Assembly (NCBI GenBank): GCA_033980235.1 | Contig: CM067059.1 | Coordinates: forward strand, 12,090,100-12,154,099 | DNA: 64,000 nucleotides | Reading direction: 5' to 3' | Source: Diadema setosum | Taxonomy: Eukaryota > Echinodermata > Echinoidea > Diadematoida > Diadematidae | Shown here: in pieces, positions 1 through 12,997 of the stretch | Position numbering within the stretch: the stretch's first letter is position 1 | Layout: each line of letters opens with the position of its first letter | Notes under the pieces: model-generated | Told to the model about the DNA's origin: nothing | What the model saw: the letters and a program-made list of their open reading frames with translations, nothing else | The model's database searches: none | Made by a program: the position numbers and the translations under genes

Positions 1-2349
1 GTTGTTAGATAATTACACCCGTGAGACAATTCTAAGGCATCACGCTGGAGAATCCAGACTAATTAGCCTGCCAATAGTACTTCTGTCAAATCAAACTGTG
101 TATACGAGCTGACGTATTCGTTAATGTTACATATGCGGTTGAAATATATATAGATTACACAAGGACATATACCGACACATTACACAGAGGAGGCTAGCGT
201 TACCACATAGAACACTGAAACCATAAAAAAAAAAAAATGGCTACATCAATATTATGAAACCTAGAGATTATTTCAGATGCAACAAAATAGAACCATTGAA
301 AAGGAGACACCTTACACCGAATATAATTATTTGCATTTCTCAGCCATTTCAAAACCGATTTTTGTCAAATAAACTTTGAATTCCCCATAGTAATCAATGC
401 TCTTTCATATTTCATAAGCAGTTTCTCATTATCTTGCAAAAACAATTCATCCTGATGTGCCATCGCCAACTAAAACTGTAAGGTCCCTTTCACCTATTGT
501 ATCATAAGTGGTCACAAATGCATGGACAAATAGGACAAACGGATAGCTCTGGAACCACATAGAGATAAGTTCATAAAATGTTCGCGACAAGTTATAGCTC
601 TCATTCACATTGAGTTTCTACAGCAGCAATACCTTTTATGTTAATCTATTAATTTTCATAGATTAATTTTGGTGACTTTGATAGAGTAACAAACATCACA
701 GAACCATAAAAATTATATCAAGACTCGTATTCAAAAAAGGAAGTGATTTGTCTTTTTAATTTTCACATTTCATGTAACGGAAATATGCATGCTATCCTGT
801 ATATAAATAATTATTGATATAAACTATAAACTATATGTTATTGTGATGATGATGATTGAACTGCAATATTTCACTTTGACCCGTGGACAAATCTTTAGGG
901 GGACAAGGCACAATGTCGTAAAATCAACATCTTGTAAACTAGCATTTGCAGCCGGGGTAAATTATATTTGACATGTGGTAAAGTCATATTCCCGTATATA
1001 GCCTTCCGTTGGACCATCTTATCGTAACATCTCGGCGCGCTAACCATCCAAGTTTTGTGAGATCATCAAAGGGCTATCGATATCATTGTCTGTCAAGTAA
1101 GTCAGAAGAGAGTGCACCGAGTTCTGTACCGAGTATGGGCGCCATGTTCAACCCTGAAACCTAACAAAAAGACGAAGAAGAGAGTTAAATTTGCATGACT
1201 TGGAATTGTCATCCGTCTCTCATATTATGCCTCCTCAGAAATAAAGTCAATTGACTAAGCGATTACTTTCTTTGAAGAAACGAACCCAAGAGACCCGGAG
1301 GTCTCACGCTCACCTGACGAGTATCGCAAGTTCACCTTCCACTTAATTTTGCGAACTGTTACCCAAGAAGTAAATGATGCCGTATGTCCCCCCAAAAAAG
1401 AAGAAAGAAAATCAGTAGGAATTTCTGAATAACTTTAAAAATAGTGAATCAATCAAAATGCAGTTTCCAGGTATGAAACTATAAATTATACCCGACATCT
1501 TACAAAAAACAACAACAACAACAACATTCGATTTGCTTCAGTGGTCACAGAAAAATGGGGATCCTTGTCGAGCATGTCAAGAATCCCTTCCCTCCAAGTT
1601 TATTCCATCGTGTTATGGACGCCAAGAGCATCCAAGTGCTTAATTTGGAAGAAATGGACCCATGATATGCTTTACAAAGATCCACATTTCTTCTTAACCA
1701 AATTGAATGGGGTTTTCTGCAAGATGTGATAGGAAGGTATAGCTTCATACCCTGAAATAGCATTAAGATTGTTCAATCATTTTGAAAATTGTCAATGCAA
1801 AATCTGATTTTATTTTTTTTATTATTATCTTCTTTTTTTTTGGGGGGGGGGGGCATAATGTATAGCAAATTTAGGGGGTTTGGGGGACCCCCAGGAGGAT
1901 ATAGCGTCCATTTGCATGATAAATTCTATCACACTGGCAACAATACCTACCAAGTTTGTAGACAATCTGACAATGCGTTTTCAAATGAAGATCAAATGTG
2001 ACAACTAATTCCAACTTTGGTCCCGGCCTCAAGGGGACCAACCTGCATGGATTAATAATCAAGGCCTATTAATATCTGAATGAATGAATTAATAATATAC
2101 AAAGACAAAGACAAAAAGAGGGATGTGGTCAGCCAAAGGAGTACAGGTTCCTGTATTGATAGATTTGGAGTCAGTCGCAATCCTGTCTTTATCTAATTCT
2201 AATAGATCATAATTATGATACAGTATGCCTCCTCAGTGGGCTTAATAAAAGCACAATATTCATAAAAGGTGTTGTTATAATGTGAATAGTCAAACTTGTG
2301 ACCAAACGCCCTACTACTTATACCACTCGATATGCCCTTTCTTGCCAAT
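1..2349. other. No gene seen
   Basis: AT-rich sequence with no supportable coding region. It holds a partial MITE (290-490), an (AAC)n run near 1509-1527 and a T-then-G homopolymer at 1833-1853 followed by CATAATG, which recalls the inner edge of the piggyBac-like MITE. Confidence 0.6.
290..490 (+). mobile_element. Same palindromic MITE family (partial copy 3)
   Basis: Carries GCCATTTCAAAACCGATTTT, TCAAATAAACTTTGAATTCC and the right end AACTGTAAGGTCCCTTT. The left half is missing. Confidence 0.6.
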
Positions 2350-2763
2350 TACATATACCCAAACCTAGAACTGGATATAAGAAGTGCTCCTTCACATGAT
2401 TATGCTGCAAGCAAATCATTTAATGAGTTACCCATTTTTATTCAAACAGCTTCCTCATTGCAAACATTTAAGAATCGTGTTCGCCAACACCAATCTCTCA
2501 TTTGATATGAACCCTTTGCACTAGCTATATTATTCAGATATATATTTTCTCCGCTCGTTTTATGTTCTTTCTCATGTGTTTTATGTTCTCACGAACCGAT
2601 TGTTCTTTAGCTGTATCATATCTATGTTCGTTTTGTTCTGGTTTTTTATTGTGTGCACATGTAATGTAATGTATACCAACGCAGGGCTCCCTTGTAAAGC
2701 ACGCCTTTGTGGCACTGAATGGGACTACCCTGCTTTTAAAGAAGACTTAATAAATAAATAAAT
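2350..2763 (+). mobile_element. Non-LTR retrotransposon 3' fragment
   Basis: The frame up to TGA at 2503-2505 reads LDIRSAPSHDYAASKSFNEL then SSLQTFKNRVRQHQSLI, the typical C-terminus of jockey/CR1-type reverse transcriptases (FN.LP...SL.TFK.R). It is followed by about 250 bp of 3'UTR ending in a TAAATAAATAAAT tail at 2750-2763. 5'-truncated. Confidence 0.7.
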
Positions 2764-3801
2764 CATCTTAAATAATCTGAATGCTATAAATGATAAAGGT
2801 ATGCCATTTGTTGCAGTCACATTGAGGTATATTGATGCAGGGTACGCAGAATATTATGATACTTGTGATAAAAGCCACGAGTACTAAAAGCCATGGGCAA
2901 TGGCGTACCACCAATCCTAAGGCTCAATTATTAAGAGAGGAACAAATGGGAATCACATTTGCACGCCTAGGAACTGTTATTTATCTCACATATTTTCACA
3001 AAACCTACCTTTGCTTTCCTTGAACAACAGCAATAACAACAACAACAACAAAACACATACACACACAGAGACAACTATAATAATAATTCTCGATCAAGAT
3101 CTTTGCATATAAAGTGGTGTATCTATTTTTTTTTTTTCATCCATGTTGTATTACCTCTCTCGTGCCTGCAAAGATACTTTTCCTGCGTTAGATATAAAAT
3201 CAGTATAGCCACTTTCCAGGTTTAGTGAAATGCCTGGTACGTGCTCTTTATTGAATGACATCTCTTGAAAGGTTATATATCCCTTTTGCACACATTACGA
3301 AATTTTGCATGGTTGATGAATAATGTCTCAAAACATTGTGTATGAAATCCTGCAGTAGTGCACCTCAGAGATGCTTTGTTTATCTTTTATTTTTTGAAGA
3401 AGCAAAAAGCTAACCCCAAAGTCACTCGAGAATACACCTCCCCTTTGCAAACAGAATAAGGGTTGAATTTTGTATGTCATTGTTTTTTGTTTTGTTTTGT
3501 TTTTGTTTGTTTATGTTTTTGTTTTTGTTTTTTTGTTTTTTTTTTTTGGGGGGGGGGGGCCCAAATATATTCACTGGAAATCTTTAGTATTGTTTCCCCT
3601 TCCATTACAAAGAAGGTTCCGGTTTTATAATTCTGATGAAAGATCTGAGTTACCTACCTCTACAATGTACTAGCTTACGAGAGGAATCTATTTCTTAGGG
3701 TTGCAAAAGAAACACACGAACTATAAACATTTTAAAAGTAAACTTATTTGAAAAGCCACTAATAAAACAGGACCTAAGCCTGTCAGGGACATATAAACGC
3801 A

Positions 3802-3842
<41 letters not shown>

Positions 3843-5804
3843 CCACACACACACACGCACACACACATACACATACACATACTGGAGGGACAAAAGTCAT
3901 AACAAATCTAAAATGCACACCTTTTTACTGTAATGAATCCAAGTACATGTACATACTGCATGTGTGGTTGCATGTATGTGTCTGCATCTATTGTAAAGTA
4001 TTAACATACAAATAGGGCCTAATGAACTCGATTTTACACACGTGCATAAATGTACACGTGTGTGTACAGTGAAGCACACAAAAGCTTGCCTAATTTGTAG
4101 GCCTACATGTATCACCTTTGTTCATAATCTGTATTTTCGAACAATTAATATAAAGCATGTACATCAATAAAAAGATTTGCAGGTATGCACATATTGCTCT
4201 TCAAATGAGAAAACTGAAGAAAAACAGACAAGAAAAATACAAAGAATTCAAAGTTTTACTGGTTTTACATTACACCATTTTCCAAGGTATAAATTTTAAT
4301 GATTTCTCATAAACTGTTCCTCTTTTTCAACACATAAATTCCTTTCACTTTTGTGTTGAGATTTTATTCCCCATTGATTTACTTTACCCTAATGTATACA
4401 CATTTTTCAACAAATTTCTTCAAAGGTTGTAAAGTTACTCTTAAATCGTATTACTTTCAGGGGTTTTGTTTGTTTATTTGTTTTTTATTCAGACAAAGAG
4501 GAGAGGATTCCATGCAATATGTTGAGGCTACGAGACAATGCTGAACGTTCTGAGCAAATTCAACAAGTGAAGAACCCAAAGGAATCTTAACGCAAAGCTC
4601 ACACAATCTAATGCAGCAGATTTCTCTAGCTCCGGTGGATTTGCGTGATAAGGCAAGTCAGAGACCCAATAGTCTCCAACACTCCTGGGCCAGCTGACGA
4701 GGTTGTTGGCAGCATGAAGCAACATTAACGAACGGCTCATTATCAGTGTGTCGTCTGGTAAATGCCTCCATTTTACGCCAAAAAGAAGCTAAGGCCAATT
4801 TCTTAGTAAAACAGCAAAATATATCTGTCATTTATACTGACATTACAGCAGTGTCACAATTTCTTGACCTAGATATCTCTCATTGGGATGAATGTCTCTG
4901 CTCAAAACTTGGCATTCAGGTGGAAGCACATATTGAGATATATCTGGGTAATTCCAAGAAAAATGACACTCTTTCTAATAATCATGGATCTGCAATAATT
5001 TGAAAAAATTATATGAGATACAGAGACAAGTTATGAATCAAAAGCTAGAACTTGTCAAGTTCTTTCATTTGAGTGGTATTTTCATATTATTGAGGCACAT
5101 TTTGACATTCTTTTCTTCAAAAAAGAAAACAAAACATTTTGGGGCACTATCGTGACTATCACTTCTGTTACAATATTGTTTGTAAAAAGACAAAATCGAC
5201 TCTCATTCCATATTCATCAACACTTCAGGATGACTGATTTAGAATGAACAATGAATGGGTTCAGAATGATCTTGCCAAGTTGTTGAAATAAGTCTACAAA
5301 GTCTAAGAAAAAAAAAAAAAATCTCTGAATGTAATGTCTGCTATGTTGGAATTGCCAATGTACAAACATCAATAATTTAGATTTGGATGATTAATCATTT
5401 ACTCCCTTTTGTCAACACAGGGCAACAGTGTCATGCTACAAGCCTACCTCATCAACCTCAAGCTTTAAAAAAAGAAAAAGCAAAGAAATTTCAACACATA
5501 CTTCCATCACATAGTCTCTCCTATCTATGACAAATGGTTTTTTTTTTTTTTCATCTGTTCTTACAAATTGACTGATATAATAAGGTACACAAACATGTAT
5601 GTATCACAATCGACAGTCGAACATGGGAAACTTCCAGAGACCAAAATAGTCAGAAGTAACCTATTGGGCATCACTGGAAACTAGATGTGGACCACATCAC
5701 ATAAATTTCTAAAGGATACCTTTTGAAGTTTGGATGATACACAATGTAGCAAGTACCTCTTTATTTTTCTCCTTCAAAACCAAAAGCCATTTTCATTTAT
5801 TAAA
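2764..5804. other. No gene seen
   Basis: Contains a T-then-G homopolymer (3536-3559), a CA microsatellite and AT-rich filler. A minus-strand open frame at about 4495-4780 is not convincing as an exon. Confidence 0.55.
3805..3868 (+). repeat. (CA)n microsatellite
   Basis: CA repeats interrupted by CATACC and GCACAC. Confidence 0.95.
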
Positions 5805-7127
5805 GGGGGTATCTCACTGAGTGGCCAACGTTTGCGAATGTAGCAAATTTGAGATTTGACAACTTTTCTGACAAACGTTTGCGAAAAATCAGGGTTCTCT
5901 TCTGACATTAGCGACAGCGACTTTTAGTGATGTTTAGCGACAAATAGCACTACTTGAGCGAATGTTTGCGAAAGTGTGAGCAAAACACAGGTGGTGACTA
6001 TTAGCGACTGTTAGCAGATGTTACCAACAGTTTTGCAAATATTAGCAACTGTTTGCCAATCACTTGTGACAATTTGCGAATGTTCTGGAACCTGGGAAAG
6101 TACCAGGAGATTATGTATAGTCAGACCCATAAAACGTATGTACAACCTTCCATTGCATTCAGATCTCTTGTGACCACCGTTCAAGATGGATTTCCAGAAT
6201 ATGGAAATTGATTTCTGCCAAGAAGAGGCTCAATGTGCTGCTTTCATTGAAGAGCTGCTTTGCATGGCTACTGTTACAGCTATCGTGCAGCTTAAGAGAA
6301 AGAAAGAAGATGAAGAAAAACAGGAAAGGAAGAAGAAAAGAAAGACTGTTTGGGTCAGAGAGTGGTTGTTGCAGAAGACAGACTTTGGTCAATATGAAAT
6401 GCATTTGCAGCAATTACATGATGGAGATGTCAAGAGCTTCAAGAACTTTCTTAGAGTGGAACCTGGCCTGTTTCAGGAGCTTGTTTAGAGGTTAACCCCC
6501 CGCATCCAGAAGAAGGACACAAACCTAAGACGAGCTCTGGAGCCTGGTCTGAAGCTGGCCATTGCATTGAGATACTTAGCCAGTGGTGATAGTAATAAGT
6601 CCCTGTCCTACAGATTTCATGTTGCACCCAACACCATTTCTCGACCACTGTGCCAGAGGTCTGCCAGGCCATCTACGAGGAACTTCATGAAGAGTACATC
6701 AAGCTTCCTACAACTGAGGAAGAGTGGACAAGGAAGTTGCTCAAGGCTTCTCCAACAGAGCTTAGCTTTCCTTTTTACACCTTGCTTCTTCGGCATGACG
6801 AACTAAAGCTATATAACAAATTTCTCTCAATGGGTCAATTTTATATATGTTCGCTAGCAGTGGCGAATCAAAAAAAAAAAAAATTAGTGACACCGTATTA
6901 CGACCGTTTGCGAATTCTTACTAGTGCTTTGCAAATGTTTGCAACTGTAAGCAAAAATACAAATTTGAAAAGAAATTTCAAAATATTCAAAATTTCTTTG
7001 AGACAAGAAAAGGGTTTGCGAACTTTCTTGCAACTGTTAACAAATCTTTTGCAACCCTTTACGAACCCTGGCGAAATCCAAAATTCGCCTCATTTGCAAA
7101 CGCTTGCCGCTCAGTGAGATATCCCCA
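5805..7127 (+). mobile_element. PIF/Harbinger-like TIR element with broken transposase
   Basis: The ends are inverted: GGGG(TA)TATCTCACTGAG at 5806 and its complement ending at 7126, continuing with [AC]CGTTTGC[GA]AATG. Both subterminal regions are packed with TTTGCGAA / TTAGCGAC-type heptamers (5818-6085 and 6845-7110). A degraded transposase-like gene lies between. The element is 1.3 kb and lacks a DDE domain, so it is non-autonomous. A 3-bp target duplication is not evident. Confidence 0.75.
6186..6770 (+). pseudogene. Harbinger (HARBI1-like) transposase N-terminal remnant
   Basis: The frame from ATG 6186 includes a Lys/Glu-rich basic run, then VWVREWLLQKTDFGQYEMHL, FKNFLRVEPGLFQEL, and a TAG at 6486. 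After the stop the frame continues RLTPRIQKKDTNLRRALEPG, KLAIALRYLASGDS, SYRFHVAPNTISR and then shifts frame into VCQAIYEELHEEYIKLPTTE. This order is that of the N-terminal part of PIF/Harbinger nucleases. The catalytic DDE part is missing, so the gene is dead. Confidence 0.75.
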
Positions 7128-7655
7128 TGCACTTCGCCGCCTCTCAGGAACTAAATGTACCAACCATGACTGAGTTGTACATACTTTGTCAACCCACCCA
7201 CCCTGCACTCACTGCAAAGTCAGTAGAATTTGTACTACTGGTCCTTCCTGGTATCAAATGGTCTCACCTGGGAACTGCCCATGACCTGCTACCCTTATTT
7301 CCTCAGCAAACCACTTACATGTACCACACAAACTTAGCTCTATTCTTCTGCATCCATCGATAGAGGGTCACTGAAAATTTGCTGCATATTCTGTTTGGGG
7401 GGTTCCTTTTGTTCGTTATTGGGAGAGGGAGGAGGTAAGGGGGAAGTCAGGGCGGGAACTCTCACCTACTCGAGAATCTGACCTCGACTATTGATTCCTA
7501 CAAAGTTGGTTGTTGTCAAATGATGACAACGTAGTGCAAAAACAGCCCATTTCATTGCACAATATTGATGATGGCCACCCATTCCAGCCAGCTTGAGCCA
7601 AAGGCTTTAAAGAGTTTGAATGAAAAAACCAAATTGTACAAAATGTCATCCCACT

Positions 7656-8063
7656 TCATTTCTTCTTCACCACATGTCCGCAGTCGAATTTTCCACGGAT
7701 GATGGTGTGCTTCACTCCGGGCAAGTCTTGTGTCCGGCCCCCTTCCACCAGGACAATGTTATGTTCTTGCAGACTGTGTCCCTCGCCAGGAATGAAGGCT
7801 ATGACTTCGCGGCCATTGCTCAGTCGGACCTTGGCGCATTTCCTGTTGGCCGAGTTGGGCTTCTTGGGCTTGCGGATGAGCGTCTTAAGCACAACCCCCT
7901 TCATCTGGGGACGCTTGTCCATGGCGAAGGTCTTATTCGGGTTCGGCTTCTTGCGCAGCGGTCCCCTCCTGTGGAGTTGGTTGATGGTGATGGACCGAGC
8001 TGGCTGGTCGGTGGGCAAATATGCAAATGCTGATTTGAACAGGTTCGACATGGATCCAACCAT
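7656..8063 (-). CDS. MRPS12: Mitochondrial ribosomal protein S12 (uS12m)
   Basis: Small-subunit mitoribosomal protein at the decoding centre; synthesised in the cytosol and imported. A single coding exon gives 135 aa (human 138). After a roughly 40-residue basic, Ser/Ala/Phe-containing leader comes the S12 core: [10 protein letters not shown], then [20 protein letters not shown] with the universal PNSA loop, then [20 protein letters not shown] and [20 protein letters not shown], ending KKK and TGA. The start is set at ATG 8063 because a CACTTTCAG acceptor sits 8 bp upstream (exon begins 8071) and the frame above it would run into intron; a second ATG at 8051 is possible. A non-coding 5' exon must lie upstream; a candidate donor is at about 8702. 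No overlap with neighbours. Confidence 0.95.
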   Translation of the reverse strand: MVGSMSNLFKSAFAYLPTDQPARSITINQLHRRGPLRKKPNPNKTFAMDKRPQMKGVVLKTLIRKPKKPNSANRKCAKVRLSNGREVIAFIPGEGHSLQEHNIVLVEGGRTQDLPGVKHTIIRGKFDCGHVVKKK

Positions 8064-8699
8064 GGATGTTCCTGAAAGTGGGAGATGAATGCATTGTACA
8101 TGATATAATGTAATTGTGACCATTTATGCATGTCAACATCACACCTTCCCTCAAATTAAAATGACAAATCAAACCTGCTACAAGCTGTAGAACAAAATGA
8201 GGGTAACAATGTACATATTGTAAGTGTAGAAAGTCCATGTTTTTGTAAGGAGTACCATCGCACAGAGAAATGTCACTCCTGTGCGCTTACCATAACACAA
8301 CTTTAAACTGATATGATATTGATGTTACTCCACCATTTTCAAGCATGCAAACATACACATACATGTACAGTATATACACAAATTTTACCCTGACATTCCA
8401 CGTCATTGCTGTGATTCAAAATTACTTTCCTAGAGCAAAAAGATTTCATGAAGAATCTTCCATAAAGTCATACAAAGTGACTTGATTTTTGTTGTTTTTG
8501 TTGTTGCAAATGATCACATTGTGACTTAATGCCTCTGACTAACACCTCTGAGCTGCTGAATATACAGTGTAGAAACACAAACATTGAAATGAAAAGTAAA
8601 ACAAAACAATTTGAAACAAACTTACTGAAACATTAATGAATATAATAAAAGGTGAGTGAATGAAAAAACAACAAAACAAAATATTACTATGCTGACTAA

Positions 8700-8760
8700 C
8701 CTCTGGCTGAAAGATGCAGCTGACATGTTCGACATGTTAAAGACAGAAGTGGCCTCACTT
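8700..8760 (-). other. Candidate 5'UTR exon of MRPS12
   Basis: On the minus strand a segment ends CAGAG|GTTAGTCAG at about 8702, the first plausible donor upstream of the MRPS12 acceptor at 8072. It contains ATGTCGAACATG, but this ATG is out of frame with the S12 reading frame after splicing, so the exon would be non-coding. Confidence 0.25.
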
Positions 8761-9182
8761 TCGATAGCAGTTCCAACATGATGATAATATTACAAAATCT
8801 TCTCACAGTCCAGGAGAACTCATCTGTAGACAGGAAGAAAAAGCAAACTGTATTCACTGTCAGCCTATGAATGGAATACCAAATTTAAGAATTTCCACTT
8901 TACCTTTGACCTCTGACCCCATGACCCAAAACTTTCCCTCAAGAATCTTTATCTGGTAATACATGTACAACCTACATGTATGTTTCAAGAAGATACCTTC
9001 AGGCATTGCATAGATATGGGGTGAATGAATAAATTTTCTGTCAAGTTGTTTTTACTGCAACTGGTTGACAAATTGCCCTACACTGACATAAATTAGCACT
9101 GAATTGATCAGTGTTTCAGTAGTAGCCAAGACAAAAAAACAAACAAACAAACAAACAAACAAAAATCATGGGCATACATAAC

Positions 9183-9245
9183 GACCCCCTGATCACCGGA
9201 CAGCTGTCTTATCCACCAAACCACTGAGCTACTGCCCAACAGCCA
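9183..9245 (-). repeat. tRNA-derived SINE fragment
   Basis: The minus strand contains GGGCAGTAGCTCAGTGGTTT, matching the tRNA A box TAGCTCAGTGG. The B-box half is not recognisable. Confidence 0.5.
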
Positions 9246-9584
9246 GTGCTGGTTCTAATCCTTATATCATGCAGCAGGTACTGCGTTACTTATTCAAATT
9301 GATAAAATTCATCCACCAAGTTGCTTTTACTGCAACTGAATGATTTTTCTTGTTCCTCGAAAAGGTGAGAAATGAATGTGGATGGTAATTTGAACACAGC
9401 ATATTGAGTTCTAATTTTTATTTTAGTAGAGTGTACTACAGGAACATGGATATTAGCAACTTCCAGTTGCTGGGTTACTGCTGATATACTAGCAGTACTT
9501 AGCACTATTACATAAACTGAAAGAAATTCTTGTTGCAATGGAGTAGAAATTCATGTACCAAAATTATCATCAATAATAATCTTT

Positions 9585-9676
9585 ACATATTTGACTGTTT
9601 GGCTACAACAAAATTTCAATATAACAAAAGCAAACTGCCAGTCCTGGAGACTTCATTATAACAGGAATTGCCTGTA
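9585..9676 (+). mobile_element. Fragment of the pogo-like MITE family
   Basis: Carries GGCTACAACAAAATTT and ends ATTATAACAGGAATTGCCTG followed by TA, the same right-end pattern as 19680-19754. The left end is missing. Confidence 0.5.
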
Positions 9677-11092
9677 TTTGTAAAATGATTAGTGTTAATC
9701 TACACTTTATTGTATTTGCAAACAAAACCTGATTTTATCGATGAAGTCATACACTATGTACCTGACTATAGGGGTCCGGTATGGGTACTGTATTTGAAAG
9801 AAAATTGCAGATGCTCATGTCACAGCATACAACTGTAAATACAAGTATGTAAAAGCTGTATTTTTGGCCGAGGTGGGATTTTGGCTGCCTCGGAAAACTT
9901 TGAATCCTCACTATGCTTTTTAATGGACAATCTGAATAGGAATCACTCACATCACATTCATGGCTACAGGCATCAGAGACCTAGCTGCAGAGATTTGGTG
10001 TTGAGATGTTTTCCATTTCTTATCTTCATTTTAAAAACTTAGAATTTTGGAGGTCAAGTCCAATTTTGTGTTTCATTATGCATACAAATAAGAAGACATG
10101 GGCCATCTAGACTGTCCTTAAATTTTTGTATTCCTTTATTTCATTTTTTCATTTCAATTTATTTTCATATTTCTCACATATATCACAATAAAGTATATAA
10201 ATTTATACGAAAATTATACAAAACATAATTCAGATGAGACTTCATCAGAATGTACAGAAGTTTGATTTGGTATAAACACGAGGTCTGTATGCATGCGAAT
10301 TACACTGTGGTCATAATGCGAAAAAAATATGATGGGGCCTGCGTAAAAGCATTAGCTTTTATAGGATTAGTGGAAAAATTTCTTGTAAACTCAAGCTCTA
10401 CGATACACATATTCACTTCCTCAAAAGTATTGTGCAAATGACTGTCTGCTAGCTTCACAGCAGAGATTTGAAATTCAGCCCTCGGGGGTGAAGTTTTTGG
10501 CCACTACATCAGCAGTAACTTTTATATGACGATAATGATATATGATGATGATAATAAAAATCAAATAAACCTATAGACCTGTCTAAGAAAACAAACAAAA
10601 GGGGATTATGGTCATTAATAAGGAATACATTGAGAATAGTTAAATGACTTTCAGACAAGCCAGATGAACAAAAAAAAAAAAAAATCCCACCACTCTACAT
10701 AACACTTATCAAAAATGTTAGAAAGAAAGTGACTGTATTTAGACATACAATGTACATGTAAATGTGTCATTGTATTAGAATCCATATCAGAAAGAAAGAA
10801 GGGAAGCTCCAAAAAAAAAAAAGCATTTAAGAGAAGATTTTGGCAAAAAAAAAAAAAATAAGTTCTTGGATGCATTCTTGGATGAATTAAAAAGAGAGGA
10901 ATATTGACTATCAATATCAAAACCTTTGTTGGTATATTACTAGAGAGAATTATGGCCATATTATGGTTGCAATGTGAGTCAATCTATCATACACTACATA
11001 AAACCGCTGAAAACCCACATGTCTGAAAACTCCCTCCAGGGAAGCAATATTTCCTGTAGTCATGGCAACATTAAAAACTTCCTCCCTTACTG

Positions 11093-11146
<54 letters not shown>
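11093..11146 (+). repeat. (TC)n(TA)n microsatellite
   Basis: A pure TC run passes directly into a pure TA run. Confidence 0.95.
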
Positions 11147-11151
<5 letters not shown>

Positions 11152-11547
11152 TATACACTGTATATAGGACCTATACGAGGGTGCTACATTGTAACTCTAT
11201 TTTACCACTTGCCAGGTCAGGCAAGCAGATTTTCAAATTTGCTGCAAAACACTTGCCCAAACATTAATTTTACTTGCCCAAAAAGAAAGTCCAAAATATA
11301 AGGAAATAATATAGAAAATAATGTGTTAGTCAAACACAATCATTTGAACAGACAGCACACACTGATTTCCACGCCCTAAACACATTGGAGTAACAAACTT
11401 TGGTCTGACCAAGTGTTGCTGTTGTATTGCATTGGGGCTTCTTGACCCAAGTGTTGGAAGGTTGCTGAAATGAAAGTGTGTTGTATCACTGTAATTTCAC
11501 TCGCGGAACGTGTATCCGGTACTGGAAGCGTGCAAAAATGCATGCAG

Positions 11548-11770
11548 TTTTCCATAGCCAAGTGACGTACCATGACGCACCCCTCGGTTCAAAATAATGC
11601 GTGTTATTTTCCATAGCCAAGTGACGTACCATGACGCACCCCTCGGTCAAAATTTTGACCGACAATGATGGGATTTTGACGCACCCCTCGGTCAAAAATT
11701 TGACAGACAAAGCTGGTAAAATGACGAACACCTGGGTCACAAATTTGACGGACCAAACGAGGAAATGACG
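11548..11770 (+). repeat. Tandem repeat array with GACGCACCCCTCGGTC core
   Basis: Two 59-bp units start TTTTCCATAGCCAAGTGACG (11548 and 11607). Then come shorter, diverged units each keeping GACGCACCCCTCGGTCAAAA and TTTGAC[CGA]GAC. The units carry many CpGs in an AT-rich neighbourhood. Confidence 0.8.
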
Positions 11771-12596
11771 CACCCATGTCCGGGGGTAGTGGGGTGAGTC
11801 ATTACATTGACAAGTGCATAAGTTTTCAATGTTTGGCTTGGGTTACTAGTAGACTCTATAGTGCACATGTGTAACACACAAGAAGCACAAACAGGAATTG
11901 GACTGGTCACATGATAAACTTTACAGCTGCATGTGTGTTCAGACTGCAGAAACCATGGCATGGGAAGATTTGTGAGGATTTGGGAAATTTCCCTACATAA
12001 ATTTAGTAGGGCCTACGTAGTAATAGTACCACCTTGGCTAGAATCTATTTTTCACAAACATCAGATCCAGTTTTTTTAATCTTTCATTGTGAACTTTAAT
12101 ACAGAAGTGAAGGGGGAGGTCAGTTTTGCAAGAACTGAAGAAGTTTCACAAGATGTTTTCATTCAGGAAGATTGCAGTCGCACTGGAAAAACTTTGAGAA
12201 CATAGGGCCTACACAATTTTTATGACTGCAGGTTTATCGTTAGTGTACAGTCTACCTCTGGCCTCTACACATACGCTCTAACGGTGTTACAGCTGTAGCT
12301 CTAAACCAATGTCAGTGTCTACAGTGACACGAACCAGGGACCAAGGCCAAGGGTAGTTGTAGTCGTGCCGTCAATTCCCGAGCTTCGACAAGTTCGCTCC
12401 TTCGTAGCCAAACGTGTTACTTCTGCTGCACTTTCATGTGAACACTCATACACACACACACATCTACAGCAGGTGATCATCATTTTACTTACGCCACTAC
12501 CGCCATATATGATATACCATGTTTTTTTTCACAATATTGCATAGGCCGAATCACCCGAAATCTGATCATACTCACATATTCAAATCGTACAAGTAT

Positions 12597-12731
12597 CTAC
12601 AATCTTCCAGCCAGAAAATAGCGTAATTCTTGTACTTTCACCTCGCACACATTACAGCCAGCCACCGGCACTTCGTCGAACGGGAGGTTTTGCCTATGCA
12701 ATGCTCGCTCGATGAATTCGGTGGATTCCAT
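12597..12731 (-). pseudogene. SAP-like N-terminal exon of a SWIM/YqaJ-type gene (fragment)
   Basis: Minus-strand ATG at 12731 opens a 44-codon frame. It starts MESTEFIERALHRQNLPFDE, continues PVAGCNVCE, then VKVQELRYFLAGRL and a TAG. A possible donor GAG|GTGAAA lies at 12642/12641. The 'VxxLRxxLxxR' end resembles the SAP-like start of a gene type that is multicopy in marine invertebrates, in which SAP, SWIM and YqaJ-nuclease parts follow each other. The ATG lies inside a 56-bp inverted repeat. It is probably a remnant or a first exon whose partners are missing here. Confidence 0.35.
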
Positions 12732-12770
12732 ATACGGTGCGCCACCTATCGGTTGTAGAGGACAGGCCGA
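12715..12770 (+). repeat. Left arm of 56-bp inverted repeat
   Basis: Nearly identical (one mismatch, at about 12759) to the reverse complement of 13390-13445. The repeat carries the ATG and first four codons (MEST) plus about 40 bp of upstream sequence, so a putative promoter and start codon were duplicated in inverted orientation around about 620 bp. Confidence 0.9.
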
Positions 12771-12997
12771 TTTTCAACTTTGGGGTCGACATCGCGCTAG
12801 CTAGCTATGCAGCTAGCTATACATAGAGCGCGAGCTACGCTGCAGCGCAGTAGACACTATATAGCTGCATGCGCAATGCACTGTTTACTGTACAGTAACT
12901 GTACTGGCCTAGCGCCTGGCGATCGGTATCAAACAATGTGATTGGACCCCAGAAAGGCTAGCAAGCTTCAAAAAGATGATGGCTACCTTATGTTCTT

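Larger units (their letters stand above)
8764..12596. other. Upstream region of MRPS12, repeats only
   Basis: Holds a SINE fragment (9183-9245), a MITE fragment (9585-9676), a TC/TA microsatellite and the 11548-11770 tandem array. I see no coding exon. Confidence 0.5.

Noticed and set aside
4495..4780. 88-codon minus-strand open frame with a possible acceptor
   Set aside because: No recognisable family, no joining exon found, and an alternative frame there looks equally plausible; not enough to call a gene.
11548..11770. CRISPR-like array
   Set aside because: Repeats are directly adjacent and diverged, with no unique spacers, and the genome is eukaryotic; it is a tandem repeat.
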